Assembly: GCA_023390655.1 (NCBI GenBank)
Contig: JAEWCL010000004.1
Span: 62,001 to 126,000 of the forward strand
DNA length: 64,000 nt
Reading direction: 5' to 3'
Origin: Bacillota bacterium
Lineage (GTDB): Bacteria > Bacillota > Clostridia > Christensenellales > CAG-138
This document shows, piece after piece, positions 26,686 through 35,175 of this stretch. The stretch's first letter is position 1; every line of letters begins with the position of its first letter. Both the position numbers and the translations under genes were made by a program. The notes beneath the pieces are model-generated. The model saw only the letters and a list, made by a program, of their open reading frames with translations. It did not search any database and was not told where the DNA came from.

Positions 26686-27090
26686 TTATGGAATATAAAC
26701 AGAACCTTGAAATAAAACGTACGCAAATTCGGCGGGCCACGCGCACATGATGTTCCCGCTCCGCCGCAATGATGGCGCGGGGTCTGTAAGCGTGGTGGCG
26801 AGCGGCTTTTCGATGAGCACATGCTTTCCGGCCTTGATGGCGGCCAAGGCGGGCGTTGCGTGGTAGCAATCCGGTGTGGCGACAGAGACTGCGTCAAGCT
26901 CTTCTTTGTTGAGCATATCCGCATCATCGGCATATGTCCGCACGCCGTATTCCGCACCGATTTTTGCACGCAACGCTTCGCTCAACTCACAGACGGCGAC
27001 CAACTCCGCATCGTTGTTCCACTGATAGGCGCGGATATGGTTGATGCCATAGAGTCCTGCGCCGACAACGGCTACCTTGCTTTTTTTCAT
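26686..27090 (-). pseudogene. Gfo/Idh/MocA oxidoreductase remnant (frameshifted and truncated)
   Basis: The first ~98 residues are a good N-terminal NAD(P)-binding half: VAVVGAGLYGINHIRAY, then VSVATPDCYHATPALAAIKAGK and the signature EKPLATTLTD. At about 26785 the frame breaks. The expected continuation RAIIAAEREHHV is found in another minus-strand frame, as if one base had been lost. Homology stops near 26720, so the catalytic C-terminal domain (about 230 residues) is gone. The ATG and its GGAGGCAG ribosome binding site are intact. Confidence 0.8.
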
Positions 27091-27279
27091 TGCTGCCTCC
27101 TGCTTCTTCTTGTGATAGGATGACTCATTGAAAAATAAAAAACCAAATTTCCGCAGGCTCATGTTTCCATGCCCCATAAGACTTGGTTTTGCCTGCATTA
27201 CCAGTGACAGCCCGTATTTCCTTTACTAGCAATTACTTTATCCTCATGCACAGGCTGGCTCAATATCGATTATTGCACT

Positions 27280-27307
27280 TTGCGGCCACCCCTTCGGCAC
27301 TCATAAT
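27280..27307 (+). promoter_or_regulatory. Possible promoter of the 49-codon gene
   Basis: TTGCGG (27280-27285), 16 bp, CATAAT (27302-27307), with a start near 27314. Immediately after it TTTTCGG (27316-27322) and CCGAAAA (27331-27337) form an inverted repeat at about +2 to +23, an operator-like position. Confidence 0.4.
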
Positions 27308-27350
27308 CCCGGCCATTTTCGGCCATACTTCCGAAAAAGGAGTATGCACG

Positions 27351-27500
27351 ATGCGCAAGAGAAGCAGTAAAACCACAAGAATTGTTATTGAGGGCGAGCT
27401 CGAAGCGCCAATCTCGGACGTATATCCCGTAATCGATACCGACCTTGCAAGGGACAATTTGGAGAATGATCTTGGCGCCTCCGATTTGCAGGATTTGTAG
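27351..27500 (+). CDS. Small acidic protein, 49 residues, unknown
   Basis: Starts MRKRSSKTTRIVIEG and ends with an acidic stretch (NLENDLGASDLQDL). AAAGGAG lies about 8 bp before the ATG. It has no signal peptide, membrane segment or motif I recognise. A basic N-terminus and acidic C-terminus would fit a small regulatory or binding protein, but nothing proves it. It lies intact between two decayed genes and has its own promoter-like sequence, which argues that it is expressed. Confidence 0.5.
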   Translation: MRKRSSKTTRIVIEGELEAPISDVYPVIDTDLARDNLENDLGASDLQDL

Positions 27501-27624
27501 GGGTTAAATCCCACTGATGTCCCCTCCCATGCCGAATAGTATACCGTCAACCAAACCGATAGTTTTCATCAATACAAAAGCGGACGCATTGCAAGAATGG
27601 CGTTCCGCCTTTTCGTCCCTACGA

Positions 27625-27865
27625 TTATACGGCCTCTTTCTTGCGCTTGATGCCGAAGCAATCCAGCCCAGATGATCGCCACGATCACAACACCCTGGCA
27701 GACCTGCTGCACGTAGGACGCAATGCCAAGCATATTCATGAAGTTGGTCAGAAACTGAAGCACCATCATCCCCCAAAGCTCTGTACCACGCCGCCGACAC
27801 CGCCCGCAAAGGATGTACCGCCGGCCACCACGCCGCAGTTGACGATCAGCACGGTTTTTCGCCAT
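27625..27865 (-). pseudogene. RbsC-like ABC sugar permease, C-terminal remnant
   Basis: Pieces of one permease C-terminus lie in three frames. VVAGGTSFAGGVGGVV comes first, then MMVLQFLTNFMNMLGIAS with VQQVCQGVVIVAIIWA, then DCFGIKRKKEAV before the stop at 27625. Reading through requires at least two frameshifts, and the first two thirds of the gene are missing. The order and motifs match ribose/galactose-type ABC permeases. Confidence 0.75.
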
Positions 27866-28285
27866 ATTTTTAGGGGAGAGGACGCCTGCAACCTGGGCTT
27901 AAGCCCCTGCGGGCGCTATCTGATGGCGGCCAATTACAGCACCCTGCATGGCGCCAAGACTGTGTGCGTTTGATCAATCCGGGACGCTGTATCGCATTGC
28001 GGAACTTGGCAACGCAGTCCATGTATTATGAGCCAGCAACCGGCAGTGCCGCACTGCTGCAGGTCATTTCCGCGCTGCCCGAAGGAAAAGCAGGCGGCAA
28101 TATTGCCGCCTGTATCCCAACGGCAGGTTGTTATACGCTTCCAACCGGGGGCATGACAGCATCGCCATTTACCGGATTGAGGAAAATGGGCTGCTTATGC
28201 TGCTGCACATTCAAAAAACGGGCGGCAAAATCCCCAGGGATTTTGATATTACGCCCACGGGAGATTACCTTTTCATCAGATGGGG
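27866..28285 (+). pseudogene. 6-Phosphogluconolactonase (YbhE/Pgl beta-propeller) remnant
   Basis: Consecutive pieces in different plus-strand frames read EDACNLGLSPCGRYL, then FDQSGTLYRIAELGNAVH, then YYEPATGSAALLQVIS, then RLLYASNRGHDSIAIYRI, GGKIPRDFDITPTGDYLF. This is the order of the lactonase-type seven-bladed propeller that hydrolyses 6-phosphogluconolactone. At least three frameshifts and missing ends make it non-functional. It abuts the permease remnant at 27865. Confidence 0.78.
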
Positions 28286-28413
28286 GAAAACAAATATCAG
28301 GAGCTTGGGATGGACTATGCGTACGCGGGATGCCGGCAGCTCCATAAGGAAGACCGGCCGCATTTGAACAATATTTCATTGAAGCCGGTATGCAGGTGCA
28401 GATCGGCGGATAA
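28280..28413 (+). pseudogene. Further gene remnant of unknown family
   Basis: A frame beginning MGENKYQELGMDYAYAG is continued after one frameshift by FEQYFIEAGMQVQIGG and a stop at 28411-28413. The piece looks like a protein C-terminus, but I cannot name the family. Confidence 0.35.
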
Positions 28414-28474
28414 TAGCATGCGATGTAGCCGCAGACGTCTCCGCATAGCTTTCTGACCCTGTTTCCGAATCGTC

Positions 28475-28503
28475 TTGACATTTCCATACGGCTGGAGTAG
28501 TAT
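28475..28503 (+). promoter_or_regulatory. Promoter of the blaI-like/M56 operon
   Basis: A perfect TTGACA (28475-28480), 17 bp, TAGTAT (28498-28503); TATGAT at 28501 is an alternative -10. The region overlaps the first operator. Confidence 0.6.
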
Positions 28504-28525
28504 GATCATACGGCTCCAGCCGTAT
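28486..28525. promoter_or_regulatory. Twin operators for the BlaI-type repressor
   Basis: O2 is ATACGGCTCCAGCCGTAT (28508-28525), a perfect palindrome with 8-bp arms. O1 is ATACGGCTGGAGTAGTAT (28486-28503), the same site with two changes in its right arm. The centres are 22 bp apart (two helical turns). O1 covers the spacer and -10 box, O2 the start point. This is the classic autorepression layout of BlaI/MecI/CopY operons. Confidence 0.8.
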
Positions 28526-28543
28526 ACAAGGGGAGATCATAAT

Positions 28544-28903
28544 ATGGAAAACGTCAAGCTGTTTGAATCCGAATTGCGGATTATGGCCTATCTTTGGGAG
28601 CGCGGTACCCCGCCCGCAAAGGACGTCGCCGCGCACTGCCTGCAAGTCTACTCGTGGACAAAAAACACCACGTATTCTATTTTGAATAAGCTCATCGCCA
28701 AGGGATATATCGAACGCAGGGAGCCGGGCTTTCAATGCGTGCCGCTCATCGAGCGGGAAAACGTGCGGCTTGATGAAGCGAAAAACGTCGTTGGCCGGTT
28801 CTTTGACGGCTCCTACAAGCTGATGTTTGCGGAGCTTCTGGCCGCGGAGGCGATCTCGCCGGAGGAACTCAAGGAACTCAAGGACATGATCGAGAGGGCA
28901 TAG
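28544..28903 (+). CDS. BlaI/MecI/CopY-family repressor
   Basis: A 119-residue winged helix-turn-helix repressor. LFESELRIMAYLWERG starts the first helix, KNTTYSILNKLIAKGYIERRE is split over the recognition helix and wing, and the C-terminal half (about residues 75-119) is the dimerisation and cleavage region. It is released from DNA when the partner M56 sensor is activated. It is 3 bp before the sensor gene, and twin palindromic operators lie directly upstream. Start ATG after AAGGGGAG. Confidence 0.9.
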   Translation: MENVKLFESELRIMAYLWERGTPPAKDVAAHCLQVYSWTKNTTYSILNKLIAKGYIERREPGFQCVPLIERENVRLDEAKNVVGRFFDGSYKLMFAELLAAEAISPEELKELKDMIERA

Positions 28904-28906
28904 AAC

Positions 28907-31081
28907 ATGTTTGAGACCGTATTGAACCTATCCCTCTACGGCGGCATGGCCGCCGCCTTGGTGCTTCTTGTGCGCCTTTTGCCAAAGCTCAGGCCGAACA
29001 TCCGGTTCCTGCTGTGGGTGCTCGTGTTCCTGCGGCTCGTTTTGCCGCCGGAGCTGTTGGTGCTTCCCGCCTCCATTGGCCTGCAGGCAGCGGTTCCCCA
29101 ACAGGTGATCTTAACGGCGCTTCCCACACGCGGTGTGCAGCAGCCCGCCGAGACCACCTCCTTGCCCGCCCCGGATGGACCGGGCGACGCCACCCCCGCC
29201 ACGCCGCAGGGCGAAGCCGCCTTTGACTGGATGGGCTTTCTTGAAACGGTATGGCTTTCCGGCTTTGCTTGTTGCCTGCTCCTTCTGCTGTTTTTCTATT
29301 TCCGCGCGCTTACACGCCCGCGGCACAAGACCGCCGTAAAGGGCGTATACGCGAGCGATTATTTCCGCTCGCCGGTCGTGATGGGCATCCTGCGCCCGCG
29401 CATCCTGCTTCCTGCTTCCATGAACCCCGAGACGGCACAGAACATCCTTATGCACGAGCGCACGCACATCCGGCGGGGCGACCACATCACAAAGCCGCTG
29501 TTTCTTATGATTGCGGCGCTCCATTGGTTCAACCCGCTCGTATGGCTTGCCTACTGCCTTGCCGTGCGGGATATGGAGATGGCGGTGGACGAGGCTGTGC
29601 TGTGTGCCGCACCGCAGGATAACCGCAAGCAATACGCCTCGGAACTGTTGTACGCCGCACAAAACCGCAGCTTCGCTTTTCCGGGCTTTGGCGAAAGCAA
29701 CATCAAGCGCCGCATCCGCGGCATTCTGGATTTTAAGAAGCCCTCGCGCTGGATTGCCGCCGCCTCCCTGCTGCTTGTTGCCGCCGTAGGCGTGTTCCTG
29801 TTTTCGGGCGAGAAAAAGGCCGGGGATACAACGCTCTACGCCTACAAAAGCAACTATGTGGGAGGCAACTCCAACACCGTTAACCTCCTGACGCACCTCT
29901 CTTACGGTGCGGCGCTCAAAAAAACGGAGCTCAGAACCGACGCACCCCCGTACGGCATCATTGCAACCTATGATTTTACGCTGTTTGACAGCATCCCGGA
30001 GAATTACGAAAAGACCTGGAAGGACAACGCCGCCACCATATTTGCGCTCATCGGCAATGTGGACGAACTTTACTTCAACTCGGGTGCAAACACCTACTAT
30101 ACCGCTTACCGCGCGGACTTTGAGGCGGAATACGGGCAGGACCTGCGCCTGTTTGCAAAGGATGCGGCGGCCTTTGCCGCCTTCCTTACAAGGCTTACCG
30201 CGGAGCAGCAGGCTTCGCCCACATCTTCGCCCTCGCCCTCGGTACGGCCTACGGTGCAGAATGCGCCCCTGTCCGGCTTTATCAAAATTGGCGCGGACAA
30301 TCTGCTAACGGATTTTACGGTAGACCTTCCGTCCGACTGCACCTTTACAACCGGCATGTACGACGCCAGCTACCGTCGCAACGGGCTTTACGCCGGGTAT
30401 ATCGGTTTGATCGGCTATTATTCCGACATGGGCTACGGTCAGTTGACCAACAACCATACGGAAACAATCGGAGAATGGGAGGAAGCAACGGTCAGCTTCC
30501 AAAATGGCGGCGCGTGGACAAACGGCATTGAGAAGATTGTGGTCAACCGTTTTCAGAGCGATGATTACGACGATGTCCACAGCGGCAGGCTCTACGACCA
30601 TACGACCTATAATTTGATCTTCAAGGAGGTACGGACAGCCAAGAACAGCCATACGGGCGAAACGTATACCTACCAGAATTGCTATCAGCTCGATTTCACT
30701 ACAGCCTATTACGACGAAAACGGCAATCCCACTACGGTTTTCACCGAGGAGGAGATTGCGGCCATGGTGCGCTCCTTCGCGCTCAAGGGCGACAGCATCT
30801 ATGCGCCCGCAAAGGGCTTTACCGAACTGTACGATGTCGCGGAAGACCTCCTGATACAGGCGCTGTACGCGGGCGAAGCGCCGGAGGCGCGAGCAATGTA
30901 CGAGGCGATGGGAAAACCCGATCCGATCCAGAAGGAAGAGATTTTATGGGGATCCTGGGTAGCCGCAGAGGACGGAAGGCGCATATTTTATTGGGAATTT
31001 GAAAAAGGCGGCGCCAAAGCTCAGGTCCGTATCGATCTGGATACGGATGAGGTACTCGGCCTAACCTGGACGATGCTATAA
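28907..31081 (+). CDS. M56-family (BlaR1-like) sensor metallopeptidase with DUF4825-like domain
   Basis: A 724-residue membrane sensor. N-terminal hydrophobic helices (about 5-60 and 110-135) flank a cytoplasmic gluzincin domain with HERTH at 183-187 and a downstream DMEMAVDEAVL glutamate. A further helix near 275-300 (WIAAASLLLVAAVGVFLF) leads outside. There a DUF4825-like segment (YKSNYVGGNSNTVNLLTHL) is followed by a Ser/Pro linker (~434-447) and a ~275-residue C-terminal domain I do not recognise. No penicillin-binding motif set is seen, so the signal is probably not a beta-lactam. It would cleave the repressor on activation. Confidence 0.85.
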   Translation: MFETVLNLSLYGGMAAALVLLVRLLPKLRPNIRFLLWVLVFLRLVLPPELLVLPASIGLQAAVPQQVILTALPTRGVQQPAETTSLPAPDGPGDATPATPQGEAAFDWMGFLETVWLSGFACCLLLLLFFYFRALTRPRHKTAVKGVYASDYFRSPVVMGILRPRILLPASMNPETAQNILMHERTHIRRGDHITKPLFLMIAALHWFNPLVWLAYCLAVRDMEMAVDEAVLCAAPQDNRKQYASELLYAAQNRSFAFPGFGESNIKRRIRGILDFKKPSRWIAAASLLLVAAVGVFLFSGEKKAGDTTLYAYKSNYVGGNSNTVNLLTHLSYGAALKKTELRTDAPPYGIIATYDFTLFDSIPENYEKTWKDNAATIFALIGNVDELYFNSGANTYYTAYRADFEAEYGQDLRLFAKDAAAFAAFLTRLTAEQQASPTSSPSPSVRPTVQNAPLSGFIKIGADNLLTDFTVDLPSDCTFTTGMYDASYRRNGLYAGYIGLIGYYSDMGYGQLTNNHTETIGEWEEATVSFQNGGAWTNGIEKIVVNRFQSDDYDDVHSGRLYDHTTYNLIFKEVRTAKNSHTGETYTYQNCYQLDFTTAYYDENGNPTTVFTEEEIAAMVRSFALKGDSIYAPAKGFTELYDVAEDLLIQALYAGEAPEARAMYEAMGKPDPIQKEEILWGSWVAAEDGRRIFYWEFEKGGAKAQVRIDLDTDEVLGLTWTML

Positions 31082-31098
31082 TACCGGATTTGATAAAC

Positions 31099-31165
31099 AA
31101 CCGGCGGCACGCGCCCCCTGGCACCGTTTCCGTGGTGCCGCGGGGTTCCTGCCGCCGGTTTTATC
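31099..31165. terminator. Compound terminator between convergent operons
   Basis: The outer stem AACCGGCGGC (31099-31108) and GCCGCCGGTT (31151-31160) runs into TTTTATC. An inner GGCACC/GGTGCC stem lies at 31120-31139. It closes the M56 operon and probably also the facing minus-strand operon. Confidence 0.75.
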
Positions 31166-31193
31166 ATTCAAAGGCCATGCTTGTAAGCGCTAT

Positions 31194-32057
31194 TTAGAAC
31201 ATACCCGGCATCCAAAATGCCAGAACCACTCCCACAATGAACGACGCCATGTTTGCCGCAAGCGCATAAATCCAAGGCTTCCATACGGAAATCTTTTTTT
31301 CGCTGCGCTTTTTGAGGCAAACCGCGTAAAGAGCGGCCTCCACAAGGACTATCACGAGTTCAAGCAAAACGTAGAACAGTAAAAACCCGAGCATGCCCAT
31401 GTGATAGTTGATGACATTCAGTGCCACGTTCAACGCAAGCTGCGTAACGACATTGATGATGACGATCAAGCGGAACACGCGCTTTTCCCGAAACCCAAAC
31501 AGCAGCGCAATCCCAAGCTCAACGGCAATGGTCAGCACTACACGCACAAACAGCGAAATTGCTTCCGCGGTATAGTCATAGGATGGTATCACGCGCAGGC
31601 CGCCATCCTGCGGCTCTGCAGTAAAGTAGCTGTCAAACGCATAGCGCGCATAGCTGTCGCCGCTTACAGCAAATTCGTCCGCCACAGGAAAATACAGCAG
31701 CACTTTGAATTCCTGCGGGGGATAATACGTCCAGCTGAACTGCTGCGTCTCCGAGCAATCCTGAAAGTTCTGGAGAAAATAAAATCCATCCGTATCCTTG
31801 TATTGCGCAAATTTCTCAAAAATCTCGTAATCCGCGTCGCCTTCCTGATAGCGCCGATATTCGCCGCCGGTATCCTCCACCGCTGAAAACGGACCTGTCG
31901 ATTTCTCTTTTGAAAGCAGCGTGGCGTAATAGCGTTCCCCTTCCAACCCCTGAAAGCCGATCACAACCGACGGCTTTGGACCTATATCCGCAACAGCGGT
32001 CAAGGGCACAGAAAGGATCATTAGCGCGCAAACCAGCATGAGGATTTTCTTTTTCAT
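31194..32057 (-). CDS. Membrane protein with signal peptide, unknown function
   Basis: A 287-residue protein. A signal peptide (MKKKILMLVCALMILSVPLT..A) is followed by ADIGPKPSVVIGFQGL and TLLSKEKSTGPFSA, a recurrent pattern in Firmicutes membrane proteins without assigned role. After an ~150-residue extracytoplasmic part come about four transmembrane helices in the C-terminal half. It is the last gene of the minus-strand operon, 13 bp after the Nudix gene. The ribosome binding site is weak. Confidence 0.7.
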   Translation of the reverse strand: MKKKILMLVCALMILSVPLTAVADIGPKPSVVIGFQGLEGERYYATLLSKEKSTGPFSAVEDTGGEYRRYQEGDADYEIFEKFAQYKDTDGFYFLQNFQDCSETQQFSWTYYPPQEFKVLLYFPVADEFAVSGDSYARYAFDSYFTAEPQDGGLRVIPSYDYTAEAISLFVRVVLTIAVELGIALLFGFREKRVFRLIVIINVVTQLALNVALNVINYHMGMLGFLLFYVLLELVIVLVEAALYAVCLKKRSEKKISVWKPWIYALAANMASFIVGVVLAFWMPGMF

Positions 32058-32070
32058 TACTGCCCCCATC

Positions 32071-32499
32071 TTAAGCAAGTGGATGCTTATCGCAATAGGC
32101 CTGCGCCCATGCAAGGAGCCTAGGCTGTATGTCCGGATACGTCCACCGCGCGGGCAACGCGTCCATGAAACACATGCTCCTCATTTCCATATCCGGCAGC
32201 TCGCCAAATGTGTCAACCTCCGCAACATAGAGCATGCCGAAGCTTTCCTCTCCATCGCAGCAAACAGAATAAGCGCCGACCTGTGCAAGCGTATAAGAAA
32301 GCGCGCCCGTCTCTTCAAACAGCTCCCGTTTTGCGGTATACAGGATCTCCTCCCCCGGTTCCCTGTGCCCGCCGGGAATCTCGTACGTATCCCGTTCTTT
32401 GTGCATGCAGAACACCCACCTGCCCGCATGGCGCGCGGCAATGACGGCAAATTTTAACCGTTCATCCGGCACATTCTCATGAAACGCTACCTGGATCAT
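32071..32499 (-). CDS. Nudix hydrolase
   Basis: A 142-residue hydrolase of nucleoside-diphosphate-linked compounds. The complete Nudix box is present as GGHREPGEE, seven residues, then RELFEETGA. MutT/8-oxo-dGTPase-like size, but the substrate cannot be inferred. It overlaps the NAD(P)HX repair gene by 4 bp (ATGA), so translation is coupled; a role in nucleotide housekeeping would fit. Confidence 0.9.
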   Translation of the reverse strand: MIQVAFHENVPDERLKFAVIAARHAGRWVFCMHKERDTYEIPGGHREPGEEILYTAKRELFEETGALSYTLAQVGAYSVCCDGEESFGMLYVAEVDTFGELPDMEMRSMCFMDALPARWTYPDIQPRLLAWAQAYCDKHPLA

Positions 32500-34001
32500 A
32501 CGTTCTCCGATCGTCCTTCATCCGCGCCCAGCGCCGCAATGACGTCCGTTGCCGACAGCATACGTGTTTGCAGCAGCGCATACGCCTTTTCCGCCGTGCT
32601 TCCAAGCAGGTATGCGCCCGCACACGCGGCGTCGTAAGCTATGAGACCCTGCGCCAGCAGCGAAAGCGTGATGCCTGTGAGCACATCCCCGCTGCCGCCC
32701 TTTGCAAGGCCCGCGTTTCCTGTGGTATTGAGGCAGGTGCGCCTGCCGTCGGATATGACGGAGGTCGCCCCTTTTAATATGACCGTGCAGCCCCAACTTT
32801 CCGCAGCCCGCCTTGCGGTATCGACGGGCATCTTTACAATAGGCTCCGCTTCCCCTTCTATCAGGCGCGCCATTTCCACAGGATGCGGGGTGAGAATCAC
32901 CTGATTGTGCAACAGCGAAAACAGTTCCCTGTGTTTTGCAAGCGTATTCAAGCCGTCCGCATCGATGACCAGCGGTTTTTTCGTTTGCAGCAGTTCCTTT
33001 AGCAGCGGCGCAATCCCTTCTCCCCCGCCAAGCCCGGGGCCAATCGCAAGGACGTCCGCTTTTTCAATAAGCTCCGGCGCTTCCTGCGCCGCATCAATCG
33101 TCCAATCCTCACCGCCACCCACCGGATGGCAGATCGCCCCTGGACATTGCGCAAAGGACGGCTGGATGCCTTTTGGCACCGCCACATGTAAAAGCCCGCA
33201 CCCGCCGCGCAACGCGGCGTTGGCGGCAAGCAAGGCAGCCCCCGCATAATGCTTGCTTCCAGCAACAAGCAGCGCCCGCCCGTTCTTCCCCTTATGGCTG
33301 TCCTGCGGGCGCGCGGGCAGGAGGCGGCGGACATCGCTTTCCTCCAGAACAAACGCGGCCTCAGGTATTTGCAGCGCGGGGCCGATCGGCACCTCAACGA
33401 CCTCCCCTGCATAGGTGCGCCCGGGGAAGAGCAGGTGTCCAAGCTTCCTGTGCTGAAAAGTCACCGTAACATGCGCGCGCACGGCAACGCCAAGCACTTG
33501 CCCGGTTTCTCCATCGATGCCTGAAGGGATATCCACAGATACCACAGGAATGCCGGAAGCGTTCATACGGCCAATGGCGTGTGCGAACACGCCCTCTACC
33601 GCACGGCTGAGCCCTGTGCCAAAGAGCGCGTCAACTAACACATCGGCTTTAAGGGGAGACTCTTCCCCGTCTGAAGCATCCAGTATGGGAATGCCGCAGG
33701 CTTTGGCCATTTCATACTGCAGCAGCGCGTCGCCCTTGAGGCTTTTCGGCGGCACAAGCAGCACGCCCTGCGCCGGTACCCCCAGCGTGTGCAGCTGTCG
33801 CAGCGCGGACAACCCGTCCCCGCCATTGTTTCCGCCGCCGCAGAGTGACATCACCCGTCCGCCTTCCGGCAGCAGGCCCAAAACGGTTTTTGCCACACCC
33901 GCAGCCGCATGCTCCATGAGCACAAGGCCGGGGATGTGGCAATCCTTCATCATCCTGTCTTCCATTGCGCGCATCTGCGCGGGAGTAAGCGCCTGGCGCA
34001 T
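32496..34001 (-). CDS. nnr: Bifunctional NAD(P)H-hydrate epimerase / ADP-dependent dehydratase
   Basis: A 501-residue metabolite-repair enzyme. The N-terminal YjeF domain (about 1-210; GGGNNGGDGLSALRQL and DALFGTGLSR) epimerises damaged NAD(P)HX. The C-terminal ribokinase-like domain (about 225-495; GPGLGG, DADGLN, LTPHPVEMARL and GGSGDVLTG) dehydrates it using ADP. Both halves look intact. It is followed with 4-bp overlap by the Nudix gene and preceded by alanine racemase, as in many Firmicutes. Confidence 0.95.
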   Translation of the reverse strand: MRQALTPAQMRAMEDRMMKDCHIPGLVLMEHAAAGVAKTVLGLLPEGGRVMSLCGGGNNGGDGLSALRQLHTLGVPAQGVLLVPPKSLKGDALLQYEMAKACGIPILDASDGEESPLKADVLVDALFGTGLSRAVEGVFAHAIGRMNASGIPVVSVDIPSGIDGETGQVLGVAVRAHVTVTFQHRKLGHLLFPGRTYAGEVVEVPIGPALQIPEAAFVLEESDVRRLLPARPQDSHKGKNGRALLVAGSKHYAGAALLAANAALRGGCGLLHVAVPKGIQPSFAQCPGAICHPVGGGEDWTIDAAQEAPELIEKADVLAIGPGLGGGEGIAPLLKELLQTKKPLVIDADGLNTLAKHRELFSLLHNQVILTPHPVEMARLIEGEAEPIVKMPVDTARRAAESWGCTVILKGATSVISDGRRTCLNTTGNAGLAKGGSGDVLTGITLSLLAQGLIAYDAACAGAYLLGSTAEKAYALLQTRMLSATDVIAALGADEGRSENV

Positions 34002-34017
34002 AAGACGCCTCCTTAGA

Positions 34018-35160
34018 TCATGATAACTCCTTCATTGGCCGGTAGCCGCCGGTGTGGACGCGGGGCACCCGGTCGCTGATGCTCAATAAAATCTCATAGC
34101 TGATGGTATCGGCAAGCTGCGCCATTTCGTCCGCATCAAAGCAGGCGTCTCCCTGGCAGCCGAGCAGCACAGCTTCATCCCCTACCTTCACGCCGGGGAC
34201 CCCTGTAACATCCGCCATGCACTGGTCCATGCAGACAGCGCCCACCACAGGCACGCGCGTATCGTGAATCACGACATACGCCTTATTGGAAAGGGAGCGC
34301 TTGTACCCGTCCCCGTAACCGACCGGCAGCGTCGCGATCATACGCCGCTCCTTCGCCATATAGTGGCGGCCATAGCTCACTGTATCGCCGGGATCGATCT
34401 CCTTGACGTGGGTGATGGCGGTCTTCCATGTGAGCACGGGCTTTAGTTCCACATCCTCCCCACAGCCGGGGCCGGGGTGATACCCGTACATGGCAATGCC
34501 CGCGCGCACCATGTCAAAGCTCAGCTCCGGCAAATCCAGCAGCGCCCCGCTGTTGCTCGCGTGGAGCATCGGCGAAACGCCCATTTCCTTTGCGATATTG
34601 ACAAAATCCAAAAAACGCTTCCCCTGCTCCAGGGTAAAGCTTTTATCCGCAATTTCGCTTACGGCAAAATGTGTAAAGAGGCCTTCCAAAAAGATATTGG
34701 GACACTCCAGCGCTCTTCTGAGCAGGATGCGGAACGCGCCGATGGTTTTCACGCCGATACGGTTCATGCCCGTATCCGCCTTGATGTGGATGCGGCAGAC
34801 GGTATTGTGCTTTATCGCCTCGCCCTGCAGCGCCTCCAAAAGCTCCATGCTGTATACGGATGGAATCAGGTTGTAGGCCACCACAAGCTCCGCGGCCTCG
34901 GGCAGCATACCGCCCAATATCAAAATATTGGCGGTGACGCCCGCATCCCTTAGGCGCATCCCTTCCTCTGGGATGGAAACACCCAAATACTCTACACCCG
35001 CATGCTGGGCCGCAAGGGAGGTCTCCACGATTCCATGGCCATAGGCGTTGGCTTTCACCACTGCCATGAATTTCGTATCCTTGCCTACATGTTCACGCAG
35101 GGCCTTGATATTGTGGCGCAGCGCGTCCAAATCAACGATGGCATGTGTCGGTCGAAGCAT
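34018..35160 (-). CDS. alr: Alanine racemase
   Basis: Interconverts L- and D-alanine for peptidoglycan. 380 residues. The PLP lysine lies in AVVKANAYGHG near residue 40, the catalytic tyrosine in the AMYGYHPG/VSYGRHY region, and VCMDQCMADV is the C-terminal active-site motif. It lies between the amidohydrolase and NAD(P)HX repair genes with short gaps, in one operon. Confidence 0.96.
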   Translation of the reverse strand: MLRPTHAIVDLDALRHNIKALREHVGKDTKFMAVVKANAYGHGIVETSLAAQHAGVEYLGVSIPEEGMRLRDAGVTANILILGGMLPEAAELVVAYNLIPSVYSMELLEALQGEAIKHNTVCRIHIKADTGMNRIGVKTIGAFRILLRRALECPNIFLEGLFTHFAVSEIADKSFTLEQGKRFLDFVNIAKEMGVSPMLHASNSGALLDLPELSFDMVRAGIAMYGYHPGPGCGEDVELKPVLTWKTAITHVKEIDPGDTVSYGRHYMAKERRMIATLPVGYGDGYKRSLSNKAYVVIHDTRVPVVGAVCMDQCMADVTGVPGVKVGDEAVLLGCQGDACFDADEMAQLADTISYEILLSISDRVPRVHTGGYRPMKELS

Positions 35161-35175
35161 AGCGTCCTCCCCGTA

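Noticed and set aside
25752..27300. CCTTCGGCAC occurs at the tRNA-Leu 3' end (25752-25761) and again at 27291-27300, as if attachment sites of an integrated element
   Set aside because: The match is only 10 bp, no integrase or its remnant lies between, and the second copy falls inside a promoter-like sequence; chance cannot be excluded.
20385..28510. Search for CRISPR arrays, insertion sequences or transposase remnants in the accessory stretch
   Set aside because: No regularly spaced repeats, terminal inverted repeats or transposase-like motifs were seen; the decayed genes show frameshifts and deletions only.
29111..29896. Minus-strand open frame inside the M56 peptidase gene
   Set aside because: Antisense shadow in GC-rich coding sequence; the plus-strand frame has the HExxH motif and membrane helices.
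28544..31081. Beta-lactam resistance regulation by the BlaI/M56 pair
   Set aside because: No beta-lactamase or PBP gene is adjacent, and the sensor's outer domain shows no SxxK/SxN/KTG set of a penicillin sensor.
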